A stretch of 64,000 nucleotides of DNA from Priestia megaterium NBRC 15308 = ATCC 14581 (GTDB lineage Bacteria > Bacillota > Bacilli > Bacillales > Bacillaceae_H). This document shows, piece after piece, positions 17,278 to 26,346 of this stretch. Below the pieces are notes generated by a model. That model worked only from the letters and a program-made list of their open reading frames with translations, searched no databases and had not been told where the DNA came from. Where the stretch lies: positions 4,334,501 through 4,398,500 of the forward strand of contig NZ_CP009920.1 of NCBI RefSeq assembly GCF_000832985.1. The letters run 5' to 3'. Both the position numbers and the translations under genes were made by a program. Each line of letters begins with the position of its first letter. Positions within the stretch are counted from its first letter, which is position 1.

Positions 17278-17958
17278 ATGTCAGATACGCTTGCTTATTT
17301 TCAACAGCTAAACCCTGATAAAAAAATAGATAAGCTTTTAGAAAAAGGAGCGAAAATTGGTATTTATGGTTCTTCTTTTGATCCGGTTACCAATGTTCAC
17401 CTTTGGACGGCATCAACGGTTGCGCATCGAAAGAAGCTAGATGCTATTATCTTTTTGCCTTCATCGCACAAACGAACAGATAAAAAGCTCCAGACATTGG
17501 ATGAGCACCGTGTAAATATGGTTAGCTTAGCGATTAAAGATAACCCCAAATTTTTGCTCGATACGTATGAGCTAGACGTATTGCCCGGCTATCATTACAC
17601 ATACTACACTATGGAGCACTTTAAAAAATTGCTTCCACACGCTGATTTATTTTTTATTATGGGAGCCGACTTACTGCAAGATATTGGTGAAGGCAAGTGG
17701 AAGAAAGCAGATGAACTTATTAGTAAAAACCAGTTTATCATCATGGCAAGAGAGGGAATAGACATGTTGAAAGCTATTAGTCATTCTCCTTTGCTTCGAA
17801 ATTATGACGACGGCCGGTTTCAGCTTCTTGATAAAGGGCTGGCGATGGAAATCAGCTCTACTTATATTCGTCAAGAATTTGCCCGGGGCGGAGAACCAAG
17901 ATATTTAATGCCTGATCTCTGTTATTTTTATAGTAAAAAATATGGACTGTATCAGTAA
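17278..17958 (+). CDS. nadD: Nicotinate-nucleotide adenylyltransferase, atypical
   Basis: 226 aa, longer than usual NadD (about 190), with about 25 extra N-terminal residues. Converts NaMN to deamido-NAD. Signatures: GSSFDP (31-36), FIMGAD (about 126-131) and ISSTYIR (192-198). The nucleotide-binding (H/T)xGH motif reads TNVH (38-41), lacking the glycine. It follows pncB by 15 bp and its stop overlaps the region of the nadE leader, so it belongs to the operon. A housekeeping yqeJ-type nadD probably exists elsewhere. Confidence 0.85.
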   Translation: MSDTLAYFQQLNPDKKIDKLLEKGAKIGIYGSSFDPVTNVHLWTASTVAHRKKLDAIIFLPSSHKRTDKKLQTLDEHRVNMVSLAIKDNPKFLLDTYELDVLPGYHYTYYTMEHFKKLLPHADLFFIMGADLLQDIGEGKWKKADELISKNQFIIMAREGIDMLKAISHSPLLRNYDDGRFQLLDKGLAMEISSTYIRQEFARGGEPRYLMPDLCYFYSKKYGLYQ

Positions 17959-17992
17959 GAAATCTACATATAATGGAAGGAGAGCATGTATC

Positions 17993-18814
17993 ATGTCAGA
18001 CATGCAAGAAAAAATAAGAAAAGAGCTACATGTGAAATCTGAAATTGATCCAGCACAAGAAATTCGTGCCCGCGTTGATTTTCTGAAAAGCTACCTAAAG
18101 TCAGCAAATGCAAAAGGCTTTGTATTAGGTATAAGCGGGGGGCAGGACTCTAGCTTAGCTGGACGATTAGCACAGATTGCTGTAGACGAATTGCGAAAAG
18201 AAGAATATGAAGCAAAATTTGTAGCCGTTCGCTTGCCTCATGGCACGCAGCATGATGAAGCAGATGCGAAGGCTTCACTAGAATTTATTAAACCTAATGA
18301 AACATATACGTTTAATATTAAAAACACGGTGGAAGCATTTGAAAGTTCGTTTACAGGTGCGACAGATATAGCCCTGTCTGATTTTCATAAAGGAAATGTC
18401 AAAGCACGTACGCGTATGATTGTACAGTATGCAATCGGAGGAGAAAACGGCCTTCTAGTTATCGGAACCGATCATGCAGCAGAAGCAGTAACAGGCTTTT
18501 TTACGAAATACGGAGATGGCGGAGCAGACGTGCTGCCTCTAACAGGACTAACAAAACGTCAAGGAAAAGCATTGCTAAAAGAATTAGGTGCAGATAAACG
18601 ATTGTATGAAAAAGTACCAACAGCTGACTTGTTAGATAATAGTCCTGGTCAAGCTGATGAAACGGAACTAGGAATTTCTTATGATGAACTAGACGATTAT
18701 TTGGAAGGAAAAGAAGTATCACAAGAAGCCGCTGAAAAAATTGAACAGCGCTATCGTATTACTGAACATAAACGTCAGTTACCGGCTAGCATGTTTGATG
18801 AATGGTGGAAATGA
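17993..18814 (+). CDS. nadE: NH3-dependent NAD+ synthetase
   Basis: 273 aa from ATG 17993 (GGAAGGAGA upstream), matching the start of B. subtilis NadE ([11 protein letters not shown]); an upstream in-frame ATG overlaps nadD. The PP-loop [11 protein letters not shown] near 46-56, [20 protein letters not shown] and the ASMFDEWWK end are diagnostic. It amidates deamido-NAD with ammonia to give NAD, completing the pathway encoded here. Confidence 0.96.
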   Translation: MSDMQEKIRKELHVKSEIDPAQEIRARVDFLKSYLKSANAKGFVLGISGGQDSSLAGRLAQIAVDELRKEEYEAKFVAVRLPHGTQHDEADAKASLEFIKPNETYTFNIKNTVEAFESSFTGATDIALSDFHKGNVKARTRMIVQYAIGGENGLLVIGTDHAAEAVTGFFTKYGDGGADVLPLTGLTKRQGKALLKELGADKRLYEKVPTADLLDNSPGQADETELGISYDELDDYLEGKEVSQEAAEKIEQRYRITEHKRQLPASMFDEWWK

Positions 18815-18818
18815 GAGA

Positions 18819-18856
18819 AATGCCCATATTAGATATACCTAATATGGGCATTATTT
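18819..18856 (+). terminator. Terminator of the NAD operon
   Basis: AATGCCCATATTAG (18819-18832) pairs perfectly with CTAATATGGGCATT (18839-18852), then ATTTT. Confidence 0.88.
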
Positions 18857-18930
18857 TGACTGATTTCTTTCATAAAACAAAAAAGAGGCGGAAAAAGTGC
18901 AATTTAACAAATTGTTTTCTCATACACACT

Positions 18931-18958
18931 TTGTTATTCTTACGCACTTTGGTATAAT
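18931..18958 (+). promoter_or_regulatory. Promoter of the S1-domain gene
   Basis: TTGTTA (18931-18936), 16 bp, TATAAT (18953-18958), about 38 bp before the start codon. Confidence 0.6.
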
Positions 18959-18995
18959 GAAGTGCTTTTAATATTATTGAGGAGGAACATTTTTT

Positions 18996-19433
18996 ATGGC
19001 AGTTGAAGTAGGTAGCAAGGTACAAGGTAAAGTAACAGGTATTACTAATTTTGGAGCATTTGTAGAATTACCTGGAGGTCAAACTGGGCTTGTACATATT
19101 AGTGAGGTAGCTGACAGCTATGTAAAAGACATTAATGACCATCTTAAAGTTGGTCAAGAAATTGAAGTGAAAGTCGTTAATGAGAAAGACGGAAAAATTG
19201 GATTATCGATTAAAAAAGCAATAGATAAACCTGAAAGACCCTCATCTTCTTATTCACAACGCCCGCCACGTCAGGCAAGAAATAATGATAATCGTTCTAA
19301 AAGCAACTTCCAACCAAAGGAAAACTTCGAACAAAAAATGGCGCGTTTCTTAAAAGATAGTGAAGATAATTTATCTACACTAAAACGCAGCACTGAATCA
19401 AAACGAGGTGGCAGAGGCGGAAGACGCGGATAA
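18996..19433 (+). CDS. yugI: S1 RNA-binding general stress protein (YugI/GSP13/CvfD type)
   Basis: 145 aa. One S1 domain at residues 5-75 (GSKVQGKVTGITNFGAFVEL, TGLVHISEVADSYVKD, GKIGLSIKKA), then a disordered basic tail ending RGGRGGRRG that likely helps RNA or ribosome binding. B. subtilis YugI is a ribosome-associated stress protein. RBS GAGGAGG precedes ATG 18996. Confidence 0.9.
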   Translation: MAVEVGSKVQGKVTGITNFGAFVELPGGQTGLVHISEVADSYVKDINDHLKVGQEIEVKVVNEKDGKIGLSIKKAIDKPERPSSSYSQRPPRQARNNDNRSKSNFQPKENFEQKMARFLKDSEDNLSTLKRSTESKRGGRGGRRG

Positions 19434-19467
19434 ATCCCTTCCAGTTTAACTACTTTATTATATAGCT

Positions 19468-19506
19468 GAAGCAAGCCAATAAAAATTGGCTTGCTTCTTT
19501 TTTTAA
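19468..19506 (+). terminator. Terminator after yugI
   Basis: GAAGCAAGCCAAT (19468-19480) pairs with ATTGGCTTGCTTC (19485-19497), then a T-run. Confidence 0.92.
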
Positions 19507-19551
19507 TAGCTTAAGTGCATGCGCTAGAAGAGTAAAGAGAAGGTTAGGTAC

Positions 19552-19635
19552 TTACTTAGTTGTAAAGTAGATGCCAATAGTGACAAGAGATGAGAGAAGA
19601 TCAAGGATGAGTAGGATGAAATTTAAATCTATCAT
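19552..19635 (-). CDS. 27-aa hydrophobic peptide, possible type I toxin-like
   Basis: ATG 19635 (or ATG 19641) follows GGGAGG on the minus strand and encodes MIDLNFILLILDLLSSLVTI then GIYFTTK: one membrane-spanning helix with a short basic tail. Size and layout resemble the small toxins of Bacillus type I systems (TxpA, BsrE, BsrG), though their YE(A/S)L motif is absent. No antisense RNA promoter was identified. It may instead be a small membrane regulator. The rest of 19507-20172 is AT-rich and otherwise unexplained. Confidence 0.5.
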   Translation of the reverse strand: MIDLNFILLILDLLSSLVTIGIYFTTK

Positions 19636-19779
19636 AATCATGCCTCCCTTTGTGCGAGCGTTGACGTTAGTATCTGCAAGATCTCCCTTTATTATTCTTA
19701 ATTTTTTAAAATTTCATTTAATTAAGTGCGTATTTTATATTAAATTAAACTATGTTCTAAATAATAATTTATAAAATAA

Positions 19780-20172
19780 AAAGCGCTTATAAGAACAATT
19801 TTCTTAAAATAATAAAAAAACCTTATAAGTAACCGAAGAGGAAGTAGAGATGAGTCCCTGATAAAAATAGCTAAATTAACAGAAATTCGGCAGTATTCTT
19901 GTATATTCATCTAATCTCTTCATAATTTTAGGAATAAAAAAGTTACGAAAAGACGAGAAACAGACAAAATCCTTCATTTTTTGAGTATTAGTGCTTAATT
20001 TTCACCAATATATAAAATAATTCCATAGACTCAAGGATTTTATAGTAATATATAGAACTTCCATACTATTCTAGTTTTTAGCTCACAAGCTAAGCAAAAG
20101 ATTCGTATGTTCCGGGGATGAAGGCATACATAGTAGCACGAAGTATAGAGAGAAATGGAGAGGGAAAAAACA
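19780..20172. other. AT-rich region upstream of vpr
   Basis: About 390 bp with no supported gene. It contains the repeated octamer CTTATAAG (about 19794 and 19834). The vpr promoter is presumably here but no convincing -35/-10 pair stands out. Confidence 0.35.
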
Positions 20173-22584
20173 ATGAAAAAAGTGTCAATTCGGTCTGTAT
20201 TAAGTACAGTAGCATTTTCGGTTGCTTTATCTTCTTTTGCAATGGGAGCATCCGCCAACGGAAATTCAAAACCGGCGCTTGAACCGTCTTTAGTTAAAAT
20301 TCAAGGAGACTATAACTTAAAATCAGCCAAAAAAGTAAAAGTTATTGTGGAGTTAAATGAAGAGTCTGTAGCGGAAGCAAAGAAAAAAGGAGTAGCGCAA
20401 AGTAAAGGAAAGATTAAAAAAGCGCGTGACGAAGTGAAAAAAGAGCTTTCAAAAGCTTCTAAAACTTCAAAAGTAAAGCGTGAATATGACCAAGTGTTTT
20501 CGGGGTTTTCAGCGGAACTTCCGGCTAATGACCTTGAAAAAGTAGCAAGTTTACCGGGAGTAAAAGCTATTTACCCAAGCGTTGAATATCATACAACAGA
20601 AGTGAAATCGAAAGAAGTGAGCGCCGAAGAATACGGTTCTGAAATGGATAAAAGCATTTACTATGTAGGAGCAGATCAAGCGTGGAAATCAGGATATACA
20701 GGCAAAAATATGACCGTAGCCGTTATCGATACAGGCGTTGATTACGACCACCCGGATTTAAAGTCAGCGTTTGAGAAATATAAAGGATGGGATTTTGTAG
20801 ATGATGACAAAGATCCTCAAGAAACGCCTGCTGGAGATCCAAAAGGCGAAGCAACAACGCACGGAACGCACGTAGCAGGAACAATTGCAGCGGACGGGAA
20901 AATTAAAGGAGTAGCTCCTGATGCTCATTTACTTGCTTATCGTGTACTAGGTCCAGGAGGAACGGGTACCACAGAAGACGTGATCGCCGGTATTGAACGT
21001 GCGGTAGAAGACGGAGCTGATGTAATGAACCTGTCGCTTGGAGATACGATTAATAATCCGGACTTGGCAACGAGTATTGCATTAGATTGGGCAATGGAAG
21101 AAGGAGTAGTTGCCGTTACGTCAAATGGAAACAGTGGACCAGCTAATTGGACAGTAGGCTCTCCGGGAACGTCTCGTGAAGCTATTTCAGTGGGTGCAAC
21201 TCAGCTTCCTTACAATTTGTATAAAACGACATTAACTGTAGATAACGCAAGCTATGCTTCAGCTGAAGTAATGGGCTTTCCAAATGACAAGGCATTACTA
21301 GATGCAAGCGGTAAAAAGTATGAATTTGTACCTGTCGGACTCGGTAAACCAGAAGACTTTGAAGGAAAGGATGTAAAAGGAAAAGTAGCGGTTATTTCTC
21401 GCGGCGACATTGCGTTTGTAGATAAAGTTGATAATGCGAAAAAAGCCGGTGCTGTGGCAACGGTGATTTACAACAACGTAGAAGGAACAATCCCTGATAT
21501 TCCAGGCACATCTTTGCCAAGTATTCGCCTATCAAAAGCCGATGGACAAGCTTTGGCAGCTTCTTTAGCAAAAGGATCCGTTACGGGCTCTTTTACTGCA
21601 ACATTTGATCAGACAGTTGATGAAACAATGGCTGACTTTTCATCTCGCGGACCGGTTGTTGATACATGGATGATTAAGCCGGACATTTCGGCACCGGGAG
21701 TCGATATTATCAGCACAGTGCCAACCAATGATCCAAGCAACCCTCATGGATATGGATCAAAGCAAGGAACAAGTATGGCAGCACCCCACGTAGCAGGAGC
21801 AGCAGCGTTAATTTTACAGGCGCATCCAAATTATAAAGTAGAAGACGTAAAAGCATCTTTAATGAACACAACCGAACTGCTTCGTGACCGCAACGGGCTG
21901 GTTTACCCTCATAATACGCAAGGTGCAGGAAGCATGCGCGTAGTAGATGCAATTAAAGCAAAAACGCTTATTACACCAGGAAGTCACTCGTACGGCGTCT
22001 TTTATAAAGATAAAGGGAAACAAGTAGAAAAACAAAGCTTTAAGATTAAAAATCTATCAAATCACAGTCAAAAATACTCGGTCAAAGTAAAATTTAAGAA
22101 AAGCCATCAGGCAATTGACGTTAAATCAACAAATGATTTAGTTGTTAATGCAGGAAAAACGCAAAAAGTAAATCTCAATGTAAAAGTAGATGCAGGGAAA
22201 TTATCTCCTGGCTATTACGAAGGGACAATTACCGTAAGTAACAATAAAGAAACGTACGATGTTCCAACCATCTTATTTGTAAAAGAGCCGGATTATCCTC
22301 GCGTCACTTCTGCGTATGTAGATGTACTAGGAAATGGCTCATTTGAATACGGCAGTTATTTACCAGGAGGAGCAGAGAAGCTTAGCTATTACATTTACGA
22401 TGCAACGTTAGAAAAAGGGGAATTGTTAAGTTCGTATACGAATGTAGAAAAAGGATTCTCTAGCGCAACGTGGGACGGAAAGATTAATGGTGAAGCTCTT
22501 CCAGCGGGAACGTATTATTTATACGCAGAAGCAGTAAAAGCAGGTCAGACGACAGGTTCTTTAGGAGAATTCGAAATTAAATAA
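20173..22584 (+). CDS. vpr: Extracellular subtilisin-like serine protease Vpr
   Basis: 803 aa from ATG 20173, giving a good Sec signal peptide (cleavage after GASA, residue 28). I9 propeptide about 50-145, peptidase S8 from about 165 with Asp186 (VIDTG), His230 (HGTHVAG), oxyanion Asn320 (SNGNSG) and Ser534 (QGTSMAAPH). A PA domain is inserted at about 390-475, and a C-terminal FlgD-like Ig segment (SATWDGKINGEALPAGTYYL) ends the protein. Length and layout match B. subtilis Vpr (806 aa). Secreted nutrient-scavenging protease. Confidence 0.95.
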   Translation: MKKVSIRSVLSTVAFSVALSSFAMGASANGNSKPALEPSLVKIQGDYNLKSAKKVKVIVELNEESVAEAKKKGVAQSKGKIKKARDEVKKELSKASKTSKVKREYDQVFSGFSAELPANDLEKVASLPGVKAIYPSVEYHTTEVKSKEVSAEEYGSEMDKSIYYVGADQAWKSGYTGKNMTVAVIDTGVDYDHPDLKSAFEKYKGWDFVDDDKDPQETPAGDPKGEATTHGTHVAGTIAADGKIKGVAPDAHLLAYRVLGPGGTGTTEDVIAGIERAVEDGADVMNLSLGDTINNPDLATSIALDWAMEEGVVAVTSNGNSGPANWTVGSPGTSREAISVGATQLPYNLYKTTLTVDNASYASAEVMGFPNDKALLDASGKKYEFVPVGLGKPEDFEGKDVKGKVAVISRGDIAFVDKVDNAKKAGAVATVIYNNVEGTIPDIPGTSLPSIRLSKADGQALAASLAKGSVTGSFTATFDQTVDETMADFSSRGPVVDTWMIKPDISAPGVDIISTVPTNDPSNPHGYGSKQGTSMAAPHVAGAAALILQAHPNYKVEDVKASLMNTTELLRDRNGLVYPHNTQGAGSMRVVDAIKAKTLITPGSHSYGVFYKDKGKQVEKQSFKIKNLSNHSQKYSVKVKFKKSHQAIDVKSTNDLVVNAGKTQKVNLNVKVDAGKLSPGYYEGTITVSNNKETYDVPTILFVKEPDYPRVTSAYVDVLGNGSFEYGSYLPGGAEKLSYYIYDATLEKGELLSSYTNVEKGFSSATWDGKINGEALPAGTYYLYAEAVKAGQTTGSLGEFEIK

Positions 22585-22586
22585 AT

Positions 22587-22624
22587 AAAAAAAGAGTGCC
22601 AGTCTAACTGACACTCTTTTTTTA
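22587..22624. terminator. Bidirectional terminator between vpr and bdh
   Basis: AAAAAGAGTG...CAGT pairs with ACTG..CACTCTTTTT (22591-22620). Confidence 0.85.
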
Positions 22625-23398
22625 TTGAGCCGTATATCCACCATCGATCACAGCAGCTTGGCCGGTTACGCCTTTTGCTAAATCACTTGCTAAAAACATT
22701 GCATAATCTGCAATTTCATCAACTGCAAGCAAGCGCTTTTGAGGAACAAGAGGATAAATGACTTCTTCTAGTACTTTTTCAAGCGCTACATTTCGCGTAC
22801 GTGCCAAATCTTTTAATTGATTTTGAACAAGCGGTGTATCAACATAACCAGGGCAAATCGCATTTACCGTAATGCCGTGCTCTGCACCTTCAAGAGCAGC
22901 CACTTTCGTTAAGCCAATCACGCCGTGCTTAGCGCTGTTGTATGCCGCTTTTCCTGAGAAACCAATCAATCCGTTAATGGAAGACATGTTCAAAATGCGG
23001 CCGAATTTTTGCTTTTTCATAATAGGAAACGCATGCTTAGTCGCAACAAAAGGTGCAACAAGCATAATTTTCGTTAAAAGTTCAAATTTTTCAGTAGGAA
23101 ATTCTTCGAGCGGGGAAACAAATTGCATGCCAGCATTGTTAATTAATACATCAAGGCGGCCATATGTTTCAACCGTTTGAGCAATCATTTGTTCAATGTC
23201 ACTTTCATTTGTCACGTCTGCTTTAATGCCTAATGCTTCGTAGCCTTTCGTCTTCAATTTGTCTGCTGCTTTCTTAACTCCATCTTCATTCAAGTCAGTT
23301 AAGACAACAGTTGCGCCGTCTTCAGCAAAGCGCTCACCAATTTGATAACCAATACCTTGAGCTGCACCTGTAATTAACACAATTTTGTTTTCAACCAT
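22622..23398 (-). CDS. bdhA: 3-hydroxybutyrate dehydrogenase
   Basis: 258 aa SDR. TGAAQGIG (10-17), NNAG (about 87-90), catalytic Ser in NMSSINGLIG, and YNSAKHG with Tyr and Lys about 152-156. The sequence LVAPFVATKHAFPIMKKQ and the C-terminal GQAAVIDGGYTAQ are characteristic of D-3-hydroxybutyrate dehydrogenases, which oxidise hydroxybutyrate from polyhydroxybutyrate to acetoacetate. RBS AAGGGGG before ATG 23398. Confidence 0.9.
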   Translation of the reverse strand: MVENKIVLITGAAQGIGYQIGERFAEDGATVVLTDLNEDGVKKAADKLKTKGYEALGIKADVTNESDIEQMIAQTVETYGRLDVLINNAGMQFVSPLEEFPTEKFELLTKIMLVAPFVATKHAFPIMKKQKFGRILNMSSINGLIGFSGKAAYNSAKHGVIGLTKVAALEGAEHGITVNAICPGYVDTPLVQNQLKDLARTRNVALEKVLEEVIYPLVPQKRLLAVDEIADYAMFLASDLAKGVTGQAAVIDGGYTAQ

Positions 23399-23480
23399 CG
23401 TTTTTCCCCCTTATATGTAGATGATATAAAATCGCTTACTTTTCCATTTTATCAAAAATTATCTTGATTTAGCCAGTTTT

Positions 23481-23762
23481 TTAACTGTACTTTACGCGAA
23501 AAGAATGGGTGTGGGAAGGGGTGTTTACTACCTTTACTTCCACGTTGCTAACAGAAGCGAACGGCGAGGGACCTTTTTTAATTTCTTCAATAAATTTTTG
23601 GATGTTGCTTTCTTCACCTTCAGCATCAATTTCCACTTTTTGATCGTCTCGATTTCGCACCCATCCGTTAATAGAGCATTCCATTGCTTTTAGCTGCGTA
23701 TAGTGACGAAACCCAACCCCTTGAACGCGTCCGTCTACAATCATATGCACATGTTTTTTCAC
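23481..23762 (-). CDS. acyP: Acylphosphatase
   Basis: 93 aa from GTG 23762, with GAGGTGA ideally placed; GTG at 23771 is an alternative three codons upstream. Motif GRVQGVGFRHYT contains the catalytic Arg and GWVRNRDD the catalytic Asn. Hydrolyses acyl phosphates; small cytoplasmic enzyme of normal family length. Confidence 0.93.
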   Translation of the reverse strand: MKKHVHMIVDGRVQGVGFRHYTQLKAMECSINGWVRNRDDQKVEIDAEGEESNIQKFIEEIKKGPSPFASVSNVEVKVVNTPSHTHSFRVKYS

Positions 23763-23903
23763 TGTTCTCACCTCACAGGTAATTTTCCCTTTTTTATAAA
23801 AAAGAAAACAACTACAATCTTACTTTTCACTGTATAATAGAAAAAGACATTGTAAGACTTTAACAATTATAATGTAGATTAAATTAAGAAAGAAGGGTTA
23901 TGA

Positions 23904-25121
23904 ATGCAAGCAGCAGCACGAACGCAGCAAGCGCAGCCGGCAACGATTTATCGTATTTTATTTGCTATTAGTTTAGGACATTTCCTAAATGATTGTATGC
24001 AATCCGTTATACCGGCACTTTTTCCTGTCCTTGAAAAATCGATGAATTTAAACTACACGCAAATCGGCTGGATTGCCTTTGCTTTAAACATGACGTCATC
24101 GATTATGCAGCCGGTATTCGGCGTATTTGCCGATAAGCGTCCCTCGCCATTTTTATTGCCAATTGCAATGTGTTTAAGCATGATCGGTATGGTTGGGCTC
24201 GCTTTAGCGCCAAATTTTTATTTTGTGATTATATCTGTTTTATTTGTAGGATTCGGATCCGCTATTTTTCACCCGGAAGGTTCTCGCGTGGCGTATATGG
24301 CAGCAGGAGGAAAACGGGGGCTGGCGCAGTCTATTTATCAAGTTGGCGGAAATACAGGACAGTCGATGGCTCCGCTATTTACGGCATTTATCTTTATCGG
24401 ACTTGGTCAGTTTGGAACGATTTGGTTTACGTTAATTGCAGGTATCGGCGTAGTGGTTTTGTATAGCGTCTCTAAATGGTATAAATCGGAGTTAGCTACT
24501 CGTCAACGCTTAAAGAAAAAGCAGTCAGATGCTTCATTTACGATGAACAAGCAAATTATTTTCGCGGTTGGACTTTTAATTTTTCTTGTTTTTGCACGTT
24601 CATGGTACGGAGCAGGCATCCTTAATTTCTTTCAGTTTTATATCATTGAAAAATTTAATTTGCCTATCAAAAGCGCTCAGCTTTACGTTTTTTTATTTAT
24701 GATTGCAGGGGTATTTGGAACATTCTTTGGAGGTCCGCTTGCCGATCGTTTCGGAAAACGAAATATTTTATTGTTTTCTATGTTAGGGTCAGTACCGTTT
24801 ACTTTATTACTGCCTCATGTTTCTCTAGGAGTGGCAGCACCTCTTTTAGTACTAATCGGCTTTATTCTTCAGTCAAGTTTCAGCGTCACGGTCGTCTATG
24901 CTCAGGAGCTGATGCCGGGAAAAATCGGCTTGGTTTCCGGCTTAATTGTAGGTCTTGCTTTTGGAATGGGAGCTTTAGGAGCTGTTGTATTCGGTAAATT
25001 AGCCGATGTCTTCAGCCTTCAGTTTATTATGCTGTTTTGCAGCTATCTTCCAATTCTAGGGCTGTTAACATGGCTGTTACCGAGCGATAAGCGTGTGAAA
25101 GAAATGCACGAAGCAAAATAA
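23904..25121 (+). CDS. MFS exporter, fosmidomycin resistance (Fsr/YfnC) family
   Basis: 405 aa, 12 hydrophobic segments. GHFLNDCMQSVIPALFPVLE and the strongly conserved IFHPEGSRVAYMAAGGKRG identify the Fsr group. RBS AAGAAGGG precedes ATG 23904. Substrate in Bacillus is not established. Terminator follows directly. Confidence 0.88.
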   Translation: MQAAARTQQAQPATIYRILFAISLGHFLNDCMQSVIPALFPVLEKSMNLNYTQIGWIAFALNMTSSIMQPVFGVFADKRPSPFLLPIAMCLSMIGMVGLALAPNFYFVIISVLFVGFGSAIFHPEGSRVAYMAAGGKRGLAQSIYQVGGNTGQSMAPLFTAFIFIGLGQFGTIWFTLIAGIGVVVLYSVSKWYKSELATRQRLKKKQSDASFTMNKQIIFAVGLLIFLVFARSWYGAGILNFFQFYIIEKFNLPIKSAQLYVFLFMIAGVFGTFFGGPLADRFGKRNILLFSMLGSVPFTLLLPHVSLGVAAPLLVLIGFILQSSFSVTVVYAQELMPGKIGLVSGLIVGLAFGMGALGAVVFGKLADVFSLQFIMLFCSYLPILGLLTWLLPSDKRVKEMHEAK

Positions 25122-25126
25122 GAAAA

Positions 25127-25162
25127 AGAAAAAGCAAACGCTAATTCGCGTTTGCTTTTTCT
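25127..25162 (+). terminator. Terminator after the fsr-like gene
   Basis: AAAAAGCAAACGC (25129-25141) pairs with GCGTTTGCTTTTT (25148-25160). Confidence 0.88.
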
Positions 25163-25251
25163 ATGAGCGTGAAGCAAATTTCAAGACGAATTCATATTTT
25201 TCTTCTACAATAGAGACAATAGAAATTGAAAACCGAAAGGAAGAATCACCT

Positions 25252-26262
25252 ATGATTAAGCTAAGCGTATTGGATCAGTCTCCTGTTTCAAGCGGATCAA
25301 CACCAAAGGAAGCGTTGAAACGCACGATAGAGCTGGCTGAATTAACGGAAGAGTTGGGCTACCATCGCTTTTGGGTAGCGGAACATCATAATACGAATGG
25401 TCTTGCGGGTTCATCTCCGACACTATTAATGACGCACTTAGCTTCTCAAACGAGTCGGATCCGAATTGGATCTGGAGGAGTCCTTCTTCCTCAATACAGT
25501 CCGTATAAAGTAGCAGAAGATGCTCAGCTGCTTGAAAATCTGTTTCCGAATCGAATTGACTTAGGTCTTGGACGGTCACCGGGAGGAGATGCGCTTACCC
25601 GGCTAGCGCTGACAGATGGAGTTCGTAAAAGCCTCAATGAATTTCCGCGGCAAATTCAAGCGTTAAAAGGACATCTTGAGCATAATTTGCCGTCGGATCA
25701 TCCGTATTACGGCGTGACGGCTTATCCGCTGAGCGAAACAAAGCCAGAACTGTGGCATCTTGGTATTAATAAAAGAGGAGCGAGATCAGCTGCTGAACTG
25801 GGCATCTCTTTTACGTTTGGACACTTTATTTATTCAGTTGGAGGACAAGAAGCCATTCGTCATTATAAACAAGAATTTATCCCTTCTTCGTATCAATCAA
25901 AGCCTAAAACCAACGTATGCGTATTTGTAGTATGTGCAGAAACAACAGAAGAAGCTGAGGAACACGCTAAAACGTTAGATGATTGGCTGTTGAAAGTAGC
26001 TAAAGGCGGAGATACAACGGTTTCATCGATAGAAGAAGTGCATAATCGTTCTTATTCAGAAGAAGAGCTCAAAAAAATAAGCACCAATCGTCCTCGTATG
26101 ATCGTAGGAAATCCAGCTGAAGTAAAACAAGGATTAATCGGGCTGCAGCAAAAATACGATAACGACGAATTTTTAATTATTACAAATATCCATGATTATG
26201 AAGCAAAAAAGAAGTCTTATGAACTGCTTGCAGAGCTATTTCCTCAACCCTCATTTTTTTAA
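25252..26262 (+). CDS. Luciferase-like FMN-dependent monooxygenase (MsnO8/YvbT-type)
   Basis: 336 aa TIM-barrel of the bacterial luciferase superfamily: LSVLDQSPVSSG, YHRFWVAEHHNTNGLAGSSP and RIDLGLGRSPGGD are hallmarks of the single-subunit group 1 flavin oxidoreductases. RBS AAAGGAAG before ATG 25252. Uses FMNH2 and O2; substrate unknown. It is the last host gene on the left of the prophage, whose integrase ends 84 bp away. Confidence 0.88.
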   Translation: MIKLSVLDQSPVSSGSTPKEALKRTIELAELTEELGYHRFWVAEHHNTNGLAGSSPTLLMTHLASQTSRIRIGSGGVLLPQYSPYKVAEDAQLLENLFPNRIDLGLGRSPGGDALTRLALTDGVRKSLNEFPRQIQALKGHLEHNLPSDHPYYGVTAYPLSETKPELWHLGINKRGARSAAELGISFTFGHFIYSVGGQEAIRHYKQEFIPSSYQSKPKTNVCVFVVCAETTEEAEEHAKTLDDWLLKVAKGGDTTVSSIEEVHNRSYSEEELKKISTNRPRMIVGNPAEVKQGLIGLQQKYDNDEFLIITNIHDYEAKKKSYELLAELFPQPSFF

Positions 26263-26346
26263 GAAAAAGATGGGGTTTGTGAGTAAGCTATTGATATGAG
26301 AGGGGTTTAAGAGGGGGGATTAGGCGTTTGCCCCATTTTTGCCCCA
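26263..26346. other. Probable left prophage junction (attL)
   Basis: 84 bp between the last host gene and the integrase stop, with the direct repeat TGCCCCA-TTTT-TGCCCCA near 26328-26346 and G-rich tracts. An att site next to the integrase 3' end is usual. I could not find a matching copy to the right, so the core is undefined. Confidence 0.45.

Noticed and set aside
19571-19774. Plus-strand 67-aa frame
   Set aside because: No RBS; it is the antisense of the small peptide gene and AT-rich spacer.
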